From Microbaculum marinisediminis (lineage in GTDB: Bacteria > Pseudomonadota > Alphaproteobacteria > Rhizobiales > Tepidamorphaceae): a stretch of DNA of 64,000 nt. The notes under the pieces are model-generated. The model worked only from the letters and a program-made list of their open reading frames with translations, had not been told where the DNA came from and did no database searches. The stretch spans positions 186,001 to 250,000 of the forward strand of contig NZ_JALIDZ010000007.1 in NCBI RefSeq assembly GCF_025397915.1. The letters run 5' to 3'. Every line of letters starts with the position of its first letter. Position 1 is the stretch's first letter. The translations under genes and the position numbers were made by a program. Of this stretch, positions 17,816-30,797 are shown piece by piece.

Positions 17816-18844
17816 ATGCAGGCCCGACAAAGCCTCGAAAGCCACTTGGACGACTGGGCGGCGGACGACCCGCGGCGCGTCGCGATCGCCGACACCCTGA
17901 AGGCGGTGGCGTTCGCGGCCACGGCGCTGTCGGAGCTGATCGGCCGCGGCCCGCTGGCCGGCAGCCTGGCGGCCGAGGTCGGCGGCAATGCCGGCGGCGA
18001 TGTCCAGAAGTTCCTCGACGTGCGCGCCGACGAGCTGTTCGCCGATGCCTTCAGGACAGCGCCGGTCGCCCTCGTCTGTTCCGAGGAATGCGACCAGGCC
18101 GTGGCGCTCAACGACGGCGCCCCGCTCGCCGTCGCCATCGACCCGCTCGACGGCTCCTCCAACATCGACACCAATGTCTCGATCGGCACGATCGTCTCGG
18201 TCTTCCCGGCCCCCGCCGACGGCAAGACCCTGCCGCAGGGCCGCGAACAGCTCGCCGCCTGTTTCGTGATCTACGGGCCGCAGACCGCGATGGTGTTCAC
18301 GGTCGGCGGCGGCACCCATGCCGCTACCCTCGACCGTGCCACTGGCCGGTTCATCGTCACCGCGACCAGAATCAAGATCCCCAAGGGCCGGCGCGAATAC
18401 GCCATCAACGCCTCGAACTACCGGTTCTGGGATCCGGCGGTGCAGGCCTATATCGACGACTGCATCGCCGGCGCCGAGGGGCCGCGCGGCGAGAACTTCA
18501 ACATGCGCTGGATCGCCTCGCTGGTCGCCGAGGCCTATCGCGTGCTGCAGCGCGGCGGCATCTTCCTGTATCCGCGCGATGCCCGCCCCGGCTATCAGGA
18601 AGGCCGGCTCCGCCTCGTCTACGAAGCCAATCCGATCGCCTTCATCATCGAGCAGGCCGGCGGCGGCGCCACCGACGGCATCGATCGCATCATGACCATC
18701 CAGCCCAGAAGCGTGCACCAGCGCACGCCGCTGGTGTTCGGCGCCAGGGACAAGGTCGAGAACGTCGTCCGCTATCATACCGAGCCGCCGGCCGCCGGCG
18801 AGACGTCGCCGCTGTTCGGCCGGCGCGGCCTGTTCCGGGTCTGA
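17816..18844 (+). CDS. cbbF: Fructose-1,6-/sedoheptulose-1,7-bisphosphatase, class I
   Basis: A 342-residue metal-dependent sugar bisphosphatase of the Calvin cycle that removes the C1 phosphate from FBP (and SBP in this pathway). Metal and substrate motifs are AIDPLDGSSNIDTNVSIGTI (about residues 107-126), YAINASNYRFW, the GENFNMRWIASLVAEAYRVL segment and GGIFLYPRD. ATG 17816 follows GGCAGGGAGA; an upstream ATG at 17726 would add 30 residues unlike the family. First gene of the cbb operon; cbbP starts five bases after its stop. Confidence 0.95.
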   Translation: MQARQSLESHLDDWAADDPRRVAIADTLKAVAFAATALSELIGRGPLAGSLAAEVGGNAGGDVQKFLDVRADELFADAFRTAPVALVCSEECDQAVALNDGAPLAVAIDPLDGSSNIDTNVSIGTIVSVFPAPADGKTLPQGREQLAACFVIYGPQTAMVFTVGGGTHAATLDRATGRFIVTATRIKIPKGRREYAINASNYRFWDPAVQAYIDDCIAGAEGPRGENFNMRWIASLVAEAYRVLQRGGIFLYPRDARPGYQEGRLRLVYEANPIAFIIEQAGGGATDGIDRIMTIQPRSVHQRTPLVFGARDKVENVVRYHTEPPAAGETSPLFGRRGLFRV

Positions 18845-18849
18845 TCGCC

Positions 18850-19725
18850 ATGTCCCAGAAGCACCCCATCATCTCGGTCACTGGCTCCTCCGGCGCGGGC
18901 ACCTCGACGGTCAAGCACACCTTCGACCAGATCTTCCGGCGCGAGGGCGTCAATGCGGTCTCCATCGAGGGCGACGCCTTCCACCGCTTCAACCGCGATC
19001 AGATGCGTGCCGAGCTCAAGGCCCGCGTGGCCAAGGGCGACCACACCTTCAGCCACTTCAGCTACGACGCCAACGAGCTGAAGCAGCTCGAAGCCGCCTT
19101 CCGCGAATACGCGGAGACCGGCAACGGGTGCACCCGCACCTATGTCCACGACGAGGCCGAGGCGGAGGTCTGGGGCGCGAAGCCGGGCACGTTCACCGAC
19201 TGGCGCCGCTTCGAGGACGGCTCCGACGTGCTGTTCTACGAGGGCCTGCACGGCGCGGTCCTGACCGACGACGTCAGGATCGCGGACTATGCCGACCTCA
19301 AGATCGGCGTCGTGCCGGTCATCAATCTCGAGTGGATCCAGAAGATCCATCGCGACAAGGCCTCGCGCGGCTACACCACCGAGGCCGTCACCGACGTGAT
19401 CCTCAGGCGCATGCACGACTACGTGCACTGCATCTGCCCGCAGTTCACCAACACCGACATCAACTTCCAGCGCGTGCCGACGGTCGACACCTCGAACCCG
19501 TTCGTCGCCCGCTGGATCCCGACGCCGGACGAGTCGATGGTCGTCATCCGCTTCAAGGACCCGCGCGGCATCGATTTCTCCTACCTGGTGTCGATGATCC
19601 ACGACTCCTTCATGAGCCGGGCGAACTCCATCGTCATTCCCGGCAACAAGCTCGATCTCGCCATGCAGCTCATCCTGACGCCGATGATCCAGCGTCTCGT
19701 CGAGCGCCGCCGACGCATCCTGTAG
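18850..19725 (+). CDS. cbbP: Phosphoribulokinase
   Basis: A 291-residue proteobacterial-type phosphoribulokinase that makes RuBP for Rubisco. The P-loop is GSSGAGTSTVKHTFDQIF near residue 12, with Ser/Thr in place of the textbook GKS/T as in other bacterial CbbP. The catalytic-base region ISIEGDAFHRFNRDQM, the Walker B-like DVLFYEGLHG and the arginine-rich substrate part (KIHRDKASRGYTTEAVTD) are present. It has no CP12-type cysteines. Allosteric activation by NADH is known for this family. Between cbbF and cbbT. Confidence 0.95.
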   Translation: MSQKHPIISVTGSSGAGTSTVKHTFDQIFRREGVNAVSIEGDAFHRFNRDQMRAELKARVAKGDHTFSHFSYDANELKQLEAAFREYAETGNGCTRTYVHDEAEAEVWGAKPGTFTDWRRFEDGSDVLFYEGLHGAVLTDDVRIADYADLKIGVVPVINLEWIQKIHRDKASRGYTTEAVTDVILRRMHDYVHCICPQFTNTDINFQRVPTVDTSNPFVARWIPTPDESMVVIRFKDPRGIDFSYLVSMIHDSFMSRANSIVIPGNKLDLAMQLILTPMIQRLVERRRRIL

Positions 19726-19737
19726 GGGGAAGAGAGT

Positions 19738-21768
19738 ATGCCGACCGCGTTGCAGCCCGTTGCCGTCGAGACCGCGCCCTTGGCCGTCGACGACCGCCTG
19801 ATGGCCAATGCCATTCGCGCCTTGTCGATGGATGCGGTCGAAAAGGCGAAGTCGGGCCATCCCGGCATGCCGATGGGCATGGCCGACGTCGCCACCGTGC
19901 TGTTCACGCGGTTTCTGAAGTTCGATCCCGCCGACCCGTCCTGGCCCGATCGCGACCGCTTCGTGCTGTCGGCCGGCCACGGCTCGATGCTGCTCTATTC
20001 GCTGCTCTACCTGACCGGCTACGACGGGGTGACGCTCGACGAGCTGAAGACTTTCCGCCAGCTCGGCTCGAAGACCGCCGGCCACCCCGAATATGGTCAT
20101 TGCCCGGGGGTGGAGACGACGACCGGACCGCTCGGCCAGGGCATCGCCAACGCGGTCGGCATGGCGCTCGCCGAACGGATGCTCAACGCCCGCTTCGGCG
20201 ACGCGCTCGTCAACCACTTCACCTATGTCGTCGCCGGCGATGGCTGCCTCATGGAAGGCCTGAGCCACGAGGCGATCGATCTCGCGGGGCACCTGAGGCT
20301 CAATCGCCTGATCGTGCTGTTCGACGACAACGGCATCTCGATCGACGGCGATACGTCGCTGGCGACCTCCACCGATCAGCTTGCCCGTTTCGCCGCCGCC
20401 GGCTGGGACGTGACCCGGGTCGACGGCCACGACCCCGAGGCGGTCGCCGCGGCGATCCAGGCGGCGAAACTGACCGGCACGCCCTCGCTGATCGCCTGCC
20501 GGACCGTGATCGGCTACGGCGCCCCGACCAAGCAGGGCACCGAGGCGACCCATGGCGCGCCCCTCGGCGCGGACGAGGTCGCAGGCGCCCGCGCGGCGCT
20601 CGGCTGGTCCCATGCGCCCTTCGAGATCCCCACCGAAATTCTGGCGGCCTGGCGCTCGGCCGGATCGCGCGGCGCCGACGCGCATCTGTCCTGGGAACGG
20701 CGCCTGCAATCCGCCGACCCGGATACCCGCCAGGCCTTCCTCGACGGCCAGCGCGGCACGCCGGGCCTCGGCCTGGACACGGCCCTGGCCAACCTGAAGG
20801 CCAGCTTCGCCGCCGAGGCGCCGAAAATCGCCACGCGGCAGGCCTCGCAAAAGGTCATCGACCAGATCGCGCCGGTCCTGCCGGCCCTGATCGGCGGTTC
20901 GGCCGATCTGACCGGATCCAATCTCACCAAGGCCAGGAGCCAGGAAACGGTGACGGCCGACAAATTCGCCGGCGGCTACATCCACTACGGCGTGCGCGAG
21001 CACGTCATGGGCGCGGCGATGAACGGCATCGCCCTGCACGGCGGGTTCATCCCCTACGGCGGCACTTTCCTCGTCTTCACCGACTATTGCCGCCCGTCGA
21101 TCCGGCTTTCCGCGCTGATGGGCCAGCGGGTGATCTACGTGATGACCCACGACTCGATCGGCCTCGGCGAGGATGGTCCGACGCACCAGCCGGTCGAGCA
21201 TCTGGCGGGCCTGCGCGCCATGCCGAACGTCAACGTGTTCCGCCCGGCGGACGCCATGGAGACGGTCGAGGCCTGGGCCTGCGCGCTCGCCGACACCGAC
21301 ACGCCGAGCGTCTTGTGCCTGAGCCGCCAGGGCCTGCCGGCGCTGCGCCGCGAGGCGGGCGACGACAATCCCGTCGCTAGGGGCGCCTATGTGGTCTCTG
21401 GCGATGTCGAAAGGCGCGACGTCACGCTGCTCGCCACCGGCTCGGAAGTCGCGCTGGCCGTCGAGGCCGCTGCAAAGCTGGGGGACGAGGGCATCGCCGC
21501 CACCGTTGTGTCGATGCCGTGCTGGGAACTCTTCAGGGTCCAGCCCGAGGCCTATCGCACCCAGGTTCTCGGCACCGCCCCGCGCATCGCGGTGGAAGCC
21601 GCCATCGAGACCGGATGGGAGCGCTGGATCGGCGAGACCGGCCGCTTTGTCGGCATGACCGGCTTCGGCGCCTCCGCGCCGGCCGGCGACCTCTACGCCC
21701 ATTTCGGCATCACGGTCGCGGCAATCGTCGCCGCCGCCAAAGAGATCCGCACTTCGAAGGGAGAGTGA
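19738..21768 (+). CDS. cbbT: Transketolase of the Calvin cycle operon
   Basis: A 676-residue ThDP-dependent transketolase for the carbon rearrangements that regenerate pentose phosphates. The N-terminal segment [19 protein letters not shown], the ThDP/Mg motif region [20 protein letters not shown]...DDNGISIDG, the pyrimidine-binding RE-containing [20 protein letters not shown] and [19 protein letters not shown] follow in order. The C-terminal domain ends at [10 protein letters not shown]. The gene starts 12 bases after cbbP and its stop is three bases before cbbA. Confidence 0.95.
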   Translation: MPTALQPVAVETAPLAVDDRLMANAIRALSMDAVEKAKSGHPGMPMGMADVATVLFTRFLKFDPADPSWPDRDRFVLSAGHGSMLLYSLLYLTGYDGVTLDELKTFRQLGSKTAGHPEYGHCPGVETTTGPLGQGIANAVGMALAERMLNARFGDALVNHFTYVVAGDGCLMEGLSHEAIDLAGHLRLNRLIVLFDDNGISIDGDTSLATSTDQLARFAAAGWDVTRVDGHDPEAVAAAIQAAKLTGTPSLIACRTVIGYGAPTKQGTEATHGAPLGADEVAGARAALGWSHAPFEIPTEILAAWRSAGSRGADAHLSWERRLQSADPDTRQAFLDGQRGTPGLGLDTALANLKASFAAEAPKIATRQASQKVIDQIAPVLPALIGGSADLTGSNLTKARSQETVTADKFAGGYIHYGVREHVMGAAMNGIALHGGFIPYGGTFLVFTDYCRPSIRLSALMGQRVIYVMTHDSIGLGEDGPTHQPVEHLAGLRAMPNVNVFRPADAMETVEAWACALADTDTPSVLCLSRQGLPALRREAGDDNPVARGAYVVSGDVERRDVTLLATGSEVALAVEAAAKLGDEGIAATVVSMPCWELFRVQPEAYRTQVLGTAPRIAVEAAIETGWERWIGETGRFVGMTGFGASAPAGDLYAHFGITVAAIVAAAKEIRTSKGE

Positions 21769-21771
21769 CCC

Positions 21772-24353
<2,582 letters not shown>

Positions 24354-24388
24354 GCCGCGAACGCGGACAGGAGCAAGGAGACAGGACG

Positions 24389-24778
24389 ATGCGCGTAACC
24401 CAAGGCTGCTTTTCCTTCCTGCCCGACCTGACCGACGAGCAGATCGTCGCCCAGGTCGAGTACTGCCTGAACAACGGCTGGGCCATCGGCGTCGAGCACA
24501 CCGACGATCCGCACCCCCGGAACACCTACTGGGAGATGTGGGGCAACCCGATGTTCGATCTGCGCGACGCCGCCGGCGTGATGATGGAGCTGGAGGCCTG
24601 CCGCAAGGCCAATCCGGACAGCTACATCCGGCTCAACGCCTTCGATTCGACGCGTGGCTTCGAGACCGTGCGGATGTCTTTCATCGTCAACCGGCCCAAG
24701 GTCGAGCCGACTTTCGCCATGACCCGTACCGACGTCGCCGGCCGCACGATGCACTACGCGTTGCGGGCGCGCACCTGA
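24389..24778 (+). CDS. cbbS: Ribulose bisphosphate carboxylase small chain, red type
   Basis: A 129-residue small subunit that caps the L8 core. [19 protein letters not shown], the [22 protein letters not shown] segment and [19 protein letters not shown] are typical. The C-terminal extension after [10 protein letters not shown] (about 25 residues, rich in Thr/Arg) is the beta-hairpin that fills the solvent channel in red-type enzymes. It starts 35 bases after cbbL with a GGAG-rich RBS. Confidence 0.96.
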   Translation: MRVTQGCFSFLPDLTDEQIVAQVEYCLNNGWAIGVEHTDDPHPRNTYWEMWGNPMFDLRDAAGVMMELEACRKANPDSYIRLNAFDSTRGFETVRMSFIVNRPKVEPTFAMTRTDVAGRTMHYALRART

Positions 24779-24798
24779 ACCGGCGGGAGGCGCGAGCG

Positions 24799-25785
24799 AT
24801 GTCGAACCATCTTGCCGACGCGCTGGCCGGCCACAGGGCCGGCGAGGGGAACGAGGCGCAGGCCCCCGCTGCCGAGCCCGCGCAGGCGCCGGCCACCAGC
24901 GTCGATCTCGCCGCCGATTATCGCGAATCCGGTGTCGGCGAGATCCTGGAGGAACTCGACCGGGATCTGGTCGGCCTGAAGCCGGTCAAGCAGCGCATCC
25001 GCGAGATCGCCGCCCTGCTGCTCGTCGAGCGCGCGCGCAAGCGCATGGGTCTCGTCCACGAGACGCCGACCCTGCACATGAGCTTCACCGGCAATCCCGG
25101 CACCGGCAAGACGACGGTGGCGCTGCGGATGGCCGATCTGCTGCACCGCCTCGGCTACGTCCGCAAGGGCCATCTCGTCTCGGTGACCCGCGACGATCTC
25201 GTCGGCCAGTATATCGGCCACACCGCGCCCAAGACCAAGGAGGTCCTTAAGAAGGCGATGGGCGGCGTGCTGTTCATCGACGAGGCCTACTATCTCTACC
25301 GGCCCGACAACGAGCGCGACTACGGCCAGGAGGCCATCGAGATCCTGCTGCAGGTTATGGAGAATCAGCGCGACGACCTCGTCGTCATCCTCGCCGGTTA
25401 TGCCGACCGGATGGACAGGTTCTTCGCCAGCAATCCCGGCTTCCGCTCACGCATCGCCCATCACATCGACTTCCCCGACTACTCCAACGAGGAGCTGTTC
25501 CGGATCGCCGAGACGCTGCTCGCCGACCAGAACTACCACCTCGCCCCGGCGGCGAAGGAGGTGATGTCGCGATACATCGAGCTGCGCCGGCACCAGCCGC
25601 ATTTCGCCAACGCGCGCTCGATCCGCAACGCGCTCGACCGCGCGCGCCTGCGCCAGGCCAACCGGATCTTCGAGGCCGCCGACGGGCCGGTGACGGCCGA
25701 GCAGCTCTGCACGATCGCCGCCGAGGACATTTCCGTGAGCCGCGTGTTCCAGATCGGCGCCGGCGACGCGGACCACCACCCTTAG
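24799..25785 (+). CDS. cbbX: Red-type Rubisco activase CbbX (AAA+ ATPase)
   Basis: A 328-residue AAA+ protein that remodels inhibited red-type Rubisco by pulling on the CbbL C-terminus, with RuBP as allosteric activator. Walker A is GNPGTGKTT from residue 98, the pore-loop region is [13 protein letters not shown], Walker B is [15 protein letters not shown], and the sensor/arginine-finger part includes [17 protein letters not shown]. An Ala/Pro-rich N-terminal tail of about 40 residues precedes the core. Last gene of the cbb operon, convergent with the NAGGN peptidase gene. Confidence 0.95.
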   Translation: MSNHLADALAGHRAGEGNEAQAPAAEPAQAPATSVDLAADYRESGVGEILEELDRDLVGLKPVKQRIREIAALLLVERARKRMGLVHETPTLHMSFTGNPGTGKTTVALRMADLLHRLGYVRKGHLVSVTRDDLVGQYIGHTAPKTKEVLKKAMGGVLFIDEAYYLYRPDNERDYGQEAIEILLQVMENQRDDLVVILAGYADRMDRFFASNPGFRSRIAHHIDFPDYSNEELFRIAETLLADQNYHLAPAAKEVMSRYIELRRHQPHFANARSIRNALDRARLRQANRIFEAADGPVTAEQLCTIAAEDISVSRVFQIGAGDADHHP

Positions 25786-25815
25786 CGGTAGTGCGCGTCG
25801 GTGCGTCCCGTGTCG

Positions 25816-26979
25816 CTATGAATCCAGCAGTTTGTTCGCCGCTTTCGGCGACAGCCGCTGCTTGGCGTCCTCGGTCGGCTGCCTGGTGAAGCCTTTCGCA
25901 TCGGCCGTTTCCTCGAAATCGCGTTTGATCGCGACCGGGCTCGACACGTAGGCGGTCACCAGTTCGGCGAGCGACCGCAACGCGTGCATGTGGATGCGCT
26001 CGTAGCCGTGCGAAGCGTCGACGCCGAAGGTGATGAGCGCGGTGCGGACATCGGCACCGGCTTCGATGGCGCTCGCCGAATCCGACCGGTAGTAGCGGAA
26101 CACGTCCTTCTGGAAGCGGATGTCGTTGGTCCGGCACAGCTCCACGAGCTTCTTGGTGAGGTGATAGTCGAACGGGCCGGTCTGATCGGCCATGGCGATG
26201 GTCACGCCGAACTCGGCTGAATTCTGACCCGGTGCCGTCGTGCCGTTGTCGACGGTAACCATGGAGGCGATGTCGGAGGTGAGGATCGACGACGCGCCGA
26301 CGCCGACCTCTTCGGCGATCGTGAACAGCCAGTGGATGTCTACAGGCGTGTCCGTATCCTCGTCCTGCAGCGCCTTCAGGGCGGCAAGCATCACCGCCAC
26401 GCCGGCCTTGTTGTCGAGGTGGCGCGAGACGATGAAACCGTTGTCGAGGAATTCCGGTTGCGGGTCGATCGCGACGATGTCGCCGACGTCGATGCGGAGC
26501 TTTTCCAGATCGGCCGCGTCGCGGGCGAGCGCGTCGACGCGCATCTCCACGTAGTCCCAGCCGACCGGCATCTTGTCGACCTGGTCGTTGTAGGTGTGGC
26601 CCGAAGCCTTGAGCGGCAGAATGGTGCCGCGGTAGCCGCCCTTCTCGGCGAACACGGTCGCCCGTGCGCCCTCGGCGAAGCGGGCCGACCAGTGTCCGAT
26701 CGGAACGACCGCGAGGCGGCCGTTCTCCTTCAACGCTTTCACCTGGGCGCCGAGCGTATCGAGATGGGAGACGATGGCCCGTGCGCCCTGCTGCTTCCGG
26801 CCTGGCCGGATCGCGCGGATGGCACCGCGCCGGGTCATCTCGACGTCGAGCCCGAGCTTTTCCAGTTCCGTGGATACGAACCGGACGACCGGATCGGTGT
26901 ATCCCGTCGGGCTGGGGATATCGAGAAGTTGCTTCAGGATTTCGGAGATGTAGTCCGCGTCGATCGCTAGCCGTGACAT
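25816..26979 (-). CDS. M42-family peptidase of the NAGGN osmolyte cluster
   Basis: A 387-residue co-catalytic metallopeptidase-fold protein. Metal-ligand segments are VSHLDTLGAQVKAL, VSRHLDNKAGVAVMLAAL, the catalytic TIAEEVGVGASS and VTVDNGTTAPGQN, with a late His in DASHGYERIHMHAL. It is the third member of the conserved trio with asnO and ngg, and this subfamily is known only from that context. Its role is unproved: it may hydrolyse the dipeptide osmolyte or a precursor. The gene begins three bases after the stop of ngg. Confidence 0.9.
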   Translation of the reverse strand: MSRLAIDADYISEILKQLLDIPSPTGYTDPVVRFVSTELEKLGLDVEMTRRGAIRAIRPGRKQQGARAIVSHLDTLGAQVKALKENGRLAVVPIGHWSARFAEGARATVFAEKGGYRGTILPLKASGHTYNDQVDKMPVGWDYVEMRVDALARDAADLEKLRIDVGDIVAIDPQPEFLDNGFIVSRHLDNKAGVAVMLAALKALQDEDTDTPVDIHWLFTIAEEVGVGASSILTSDIASMVTVDNGTTAPGQNSAEFGVTIAMADQTGPFDYHLTKKLVELCRTNDIRFQKDVFRYYRSDSASAIEAGADVRTALITFGVDASHGYERIHMHALRSLAELVTAYVSSPVAIKRDFEETADAKGFTRQPTEDAKQRLSPKAANKLLDS

Positions 26980-26982
26980 CGA

Positions 26983-28815
26983 TCAGCCTCTGAGGTCCGC
27001 GCTGTCGGCGACTGCCTGGCGGACACTTGCCGGCATCGACAGCGGAAAGAGAAGATCCACGAACCGTTCGGCCGTCGGCTGCGGTTCGTGGTTGGCGAGA
27101 CCCGGTCGTTCGTTCGCCTCGATGAAGGCGTAGTCCGGCTCCTGCGGCGACTTGACCATGAGGTCGATGCCGACAACCGGGATGTTAATGGCGCGGGCCG
27201 CCTTGACCCCGGCGCCCACCAGGGTCGGGTGGACGGAATCGGTCACGTCGTGGATCGTCCCGCCGGTATGGAGGTTCGCCGTCTTGCGGACCTGGAGCTC
27301 TTCGCCCTCCGGAAGCACGGCCTCGACCTCGTATCCGGCCTCGCGGATGGTGCGCTCGGTTTCCGCGTCGAGCGGGATCGCGGACTCTCCGCCGGTCGCG
27401 GCCGCACGGCGGCGGCTCTGCGCCTCGATCAGATCACGGATCGCGCGCCGGCCGTCTCCCACCACGAAGGCCGGGCGCCGCACGGCGGCGGCGACAAGCC
27501 GGTAGTTGATGACGATCAGGCGAAGGTCGTTTCCGGCGACATATTCCTCGAGCAGCACCGCGTCCGACACGGAGCGGGCTGTTTCGATGGCCGCGGTCAC
27601 GTCCTCCGGCGTCGACAGGCCGACGGCGATGCCGCGTCCCTGTTCGCCGCGGGCCGGCTTCACGACCACCTTTCCGTGCCGGTCGAGAAAGGTCTCGATC
27701 GCGTTGTCGCCGTCGTCGGCGGAGATCTGCTCGGGCACGCGCACGCCGGCTGCCGCGACGAAGCGCCGGGTGACGGCCTTGTCGTCGCAGATCGACATGG
27801 CGACGGCTGAGGTCAGCTCCGTCAGGCTCTCGCGGCAATGGATCGACCGGCCGCCATGCGACAGCCGGAAGAAGCCGCCCTCGGCATCGGTGACCTCGAC
27901 ATGAATGCCGCGCCGGCGCGCTTCCTTGACGATGATCTTGGCATAGGGGTTGAGATCGCTGTCGACATCGGGGCCGGCGTAGAGCGTCTCGTTGATCGGG
28001 TTCTTGCGCTTGACCGTGAAAAACGGCACGCGCTCGAAACCGAGCTTTTCGTAGAGCGCGATCGCCTGATCGTTGTCGTGCATGACCGACAGGTCGAGGA
28101 AGGACGAGCCGCGCGCGGCGAAGTACTCCGCGAGCCGGCGCACCAGCGCCTCGCCGACGCCGGGCTGGCGTGCCTGGGGATCCACGGCCAGGCACCAGAG
28201 CGACGCGCCGCGCTCGGGGTCATCGAAGGCGCGGTAGTGATCGACCCCCATGACCGTGCCGAGGATTTCGCCCGTTACATCGTCCTCGGCGACGAAATAG
28301 GAGATCGACCGGGCGTCGCGCTGTGTCCAGAAGAATTCCGGGGGCACGGTCACCATGCCGCGCGACGCGTAGATCCGGTTGATTGCCTCGGCGTCCGACT
28401 GCGACGTCAGCCGGCGGACGAAGAAGCCCTTCGGCGAGCGGCGCGACGCGCGATAGGTCGCCAGGGTGAGCCGAAAGGTGTGCGAGGGGTCGAGAAAGAC
28501 ATCCTGTGGCGCGTTCGAGAGCAGGACGTGCGGGTCGCGCACATAGATCGCGATGTCGCGCCGGTCGGGAAGCTCGGCCTGCAGCGTCGTGATCAGCGTC
28601 TCCGGATCGGCGAAGGTCTGGCCGAAGATCAGGCGTCCCCAGCCGCAGTTCAGCGAGTAGTCCGGCTTCGCATGGGGCTGGTCGTCGCCTTGGTCTATCG
28701 GCGGTTTCAGACTCTGATCCCGCATCCGCCTGAGACGGTGCGTGTAGGCGTCTCGGTTGCCGTGCTCCCGCCCGCCGCGGTGGGGCGACGCGTCGCGTTG
28801 CTTGCGGTCAGACAT
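26983..28815 (-). CDS. ngg: N-acetylglutaminylglutamine synthetase (GNAT plus ATP-grasp fusion)
   Basis: A 610-residue two-domain enzyme. The N-terminal half carries a GNAT acetyltransferase (about residues 105-275: TGEILGTVMGVDHY, VDPQARQPGVGEALVRRLAEY, NDQAIALYEKLGFERV). The C-terminal half is an ATP-grasp ligase (KVVVKPARGEQGRGIAVGLS, VLLEEYVAGNDLRLIVINYRL, VGIDLMVKSPQEPDYAFIEANERPG). In characterised rhizobial and pseudomonad systems this protein acetylates and ligates glutamine units to form N-acetylglutaminylglutamine, amidated by AsnO. It lies nine bases downstream of asnO. The first 40 residues are His/Arg-rich and not conserved. Confidence 0.93.
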   Translation of the reverse strand: MSDRKQRDASPHRGGREHGNRDAYTHRLRRMRDQSLKPPIDQGDDQPHAKPDYSLNCGWGRLIFGQTFADPETLITTLQAELPDRRDIAIYVRDPHVLLSNAPQDVFLDPSHTFRLTLATYRASRRSPKGFFVRRLTSQSDAEAINRIYASRGMVTVPPEFFWTQRDARSISYFVAEDDVTGEILGTVMGVDHYRAFDDPERGASLWCLAVDPQARQPGVGEALVRRLAEYFAARGSSFLDLSVMHDNDQAIALYEKLGFERVPFFTVKRKNPINETLYAGPDVDSDLNPYAKIIVKEARRRGIHVEVTDAEGGFFRLSHGGRSIHCRESLTELTSAVAMSICDDKAVTRRFVAAAGVRVPEQISADDGDNAIETFLDRHGKVVVKPARGEQGRGIAVGLSTPEDVTAAIETARSVSDAVLLEEYVAGNDLRLIVINYRLVAAAVRRPAFVVGDGRRAIRDLIEAQSRRRAAATGGESAIPLDAETERTIREAGYEVEAVLPEGEELQVRKTANLHTGGTIHDVTDSVHPTLVGAGVKAARAINIPVVGIDLMVKSPQEPDYAFIEANERPGLANHEPQPTAERFVDLLFPLSMPASVRQAVADSADLRG

Positions 28816-28824
28816 GGTCCACCT

Positions 28825-30600
28825 TCAGATGCCGTGAGACTGAAGCCACATTTCCAGTAACGCCACTTGCCACAGTTCCGATCCCTGCAAAGGCGTAATG
28901 TGTTCCGTCGGCTCCGTGAACAGGCTCTCCAGGTACTCCCCCCGGAACATACCGCGTTCACGGGCGGCCTGCGACCCGAGGGCGTCACGAACGAGATCGA
29001 GATAGGGGCCGTCGATGTACTTTAGCTGAGGGACGGGGAAGTAGCCCTTCTTGCGATCGATCACCTCGCTCGGCACGACCAGTCGTGCGGCGTCCTTCAG
29101 AACGCCCTTGCCGTTATCCGCAAGCTTGAAATCGGGCGGGATCGTCGCGGCGAGCTCCACCAGTTCGTGGTCGAGGAACGGCACGCGCGCTTCCAGGCCC
29201 CAGGCCATCGTCATGTTGTCGACCCGCTTGACCGGATCGTCGACGAGCATGACCTGGCTGTCGAGCCGCAGCGCCCGGTCGACCGGCGTCGCCGCGCCCG
29301 GCCGCATCAGGTGCTCGGCGACGAGCTCGCGGCTGACGTCGGTATCGGCGATCCAGCCGTCGGCGAGCTGGGTTCTGAGCGTCTCGTGGCTGCGGTCGAA
29401 GAACACCCTGGCGTAGTCGGAGACGACATCATTGGAGCTGGCCAGAGGCGGATACCAGTGATAGCCGCCGAATATCTCGTCCGCGCCCTGGCCGGACTGC
29501 ACGACCTTGATGTGCTTGGAGACTTCGCGGCTGAGCAGGTAGAAGCCGATATTGTCGTAGGACACCATCGGCTCCGACATGGCGTGGATCGTCTCGGGCA
29601 GCGCCGCCATCAGGTCGGACGACGGCACGAAGATCTTGTGGTGGTCGGTCGAGAAGGTCTTGGCGATCAGGTCGGAATAGACGAACTCGTCGCCCTTCTC
29701 GCCCTTGGCTTCCTCGAAGCCGATCGAGAACGTCGACAGCCCGGTCTGGCCTTCCTCGGCGAGCAGTCCGACGATAACGCTGGAATCGACGCCGCCGGAC
29801 AGCAGTACTCCGACGGGCACGTCGGCGACCATGCGCCGGCGGACGGCGGTGCGTAGCGCCTCCAGCACCCGGTCGCGCCATTCCTCCCGGCTGACGTTGC
29901 CTTCGCCGGGTATGCGGTCATAGGGCGGTGCCCAGTAGATGCGGTCCTGCGTCTCCCCGTCGGGCGTGATGCGCCGTATCGTCGCCGGCGGCAGTTTGCG
30001 CACGCCCTTCAGGATCGTGCGCGGCGGCGGCACGACGGCGTGGAAGGTCATGTAGGTGTGCAGGGCCGCGAGGTCGATCGCGGTGTCGACGTCCCCTGCT
30101 TCGAGCAGGGCCGGCAGCGTGGAGGCGAAGCGCAGCGACTTGTCTGTCTCGGCGTAGTAGAGCGGCTTGATGCCGAACCGGTCGCGCGCAAGCGTCACGA
30201 TGCCGGTGTCGCGCTCCACGATGGCGAAGGCGAACATGCCGTGGAAACGCTCGACGCAGGCCTCGCCCCAGGCATGGAAGGCCTTGAGGATCACTTCCGT
30301 GTCGCCGTGCGAGAAGAACCGGTAGCCTTTGGCCTCGAGCTCGGCGCGCAGTTCCGGGTAGTTATAGATACAGCCGTTGAAGACGATGGTGAGGCCGAGG
30401 TCGGGATCGGTCATCGGCTGACCGGCCTTGTTGGACAGGTCGATGATCTTCAGCCGCCGGTGTCCGAAGGCGACGGGCCCCTGCGCTATGACGCCGCTGC
30501 CGTCCGGCCCGCGTGGCGCCAGGGCCTCCGTCATGCGCGACACCGCGTTGGCGTCGGCGAATGTCCCGTCAAAGCGAATTTCTCCGGCGATTCCACACAT
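28825..30600 (-). CDS. asnO: N-acetylglutaminylglutamine amidotransferase (asparagine synthase-like)
   Basis: A 591-residue class II glutamine amidotransferase: MCGIAGE with the nucleophilic Cys2, RGPDGSGV, the VFNGCIYNYPELRAEL segment and HGDTEVILKAF in the glutaminase domain, then an asparagine synthase domain with the PP-loop SGGVDSSVIVGLL (about residue 265). It makes the terminal amide of the dipeptide osmoprotectant NAGGN. The cluster is normally induced by high osmolarity. First gene of the trio, 197 bases from the divergent MarR gene. Confidence 0.93.
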   Translation of the reverse strand: MCGIAGEIRFDGTFADANAVSRMTEALAPRGPDGSGVIAQGPVAFGHRRLKIIDLSNKAGQPMTDPDLGLTIVFNGCIYNYPELRAELEAKGYRFFSHGDTEVILKAFHAWGEACVERFHGMFAFAIVERDTGIVTLARDRFGIKPLYYAETDKSLRFASTLPALLEAGDVDTAIDLAALHTYMTFHAVVPPPRTILKGVRKLPPATIRRITPDGETQDRIYWAPPYDRIPGEGNVSREEWRDRVLEALRTAVRRRMVADVPVGVLLSGGVDSSVIVGLLAEEGQTGLSTFSIGFEEAKGEKGDEFVYSDLIAKTFSTDHHKIFVPSSDLMAALPETIHAMSEPMVSYDNIGFYLLSREVSKHIKVVQSGQGADEIFGGYHWYPPLASSNDVVSDYARVFFDRSHETLRTQLADGWIADTDVSRELVAEHLMRPGAATPVDRALRLDSQVMLVDDPVKRVDNMTMAWGLEARVPFLDHELVELAATIPPDFKLADNGKGVLKDAARLVVPSEVIDRKKGYFPVPQLKYIDGPYLDLVRDALGSQAARERGMFRGEYLESLFTEPTEHITPLQGSELWQVALLEMWLQSHGI

Positions 30601-30735
30601 CCCAGGCAGTTGTCTCCGTCATTGGCAGGTTGGTATCCGACCGTCGGCGGCACGTGCCGCCCGGCGGAAAACAACCGGCTGAAAAACAAAGCGCGGGGTG
30701 TTCCCGCGCTGACGACGCGACACTATGTAATGCAA

Positions 30736-30757
30736 AATCATTTGAAATCAAATTATT
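30736..30757. promoter_or_regulatory. Palindromic operator candidate between asnO and marR
   Basis: Arms AATCATTTGA (30736-30745) and TCAAATTATT (30748-30757) form an inverted repeat with one mismatch in ten and a two-base centre. It sits in an AT-rich pocket of the divergent promoter region, 40 bases upstream of the marR start and 136 bases from asnO. Size and symmetry suit a MarR dimer. The regulator and site pairing is inferred from position only. Confidence 0.5.
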
Positions 30758-30797
30758 CGTTCTGTAACGGTTTCGTTGCCACGGATGGAGAAGCAGG

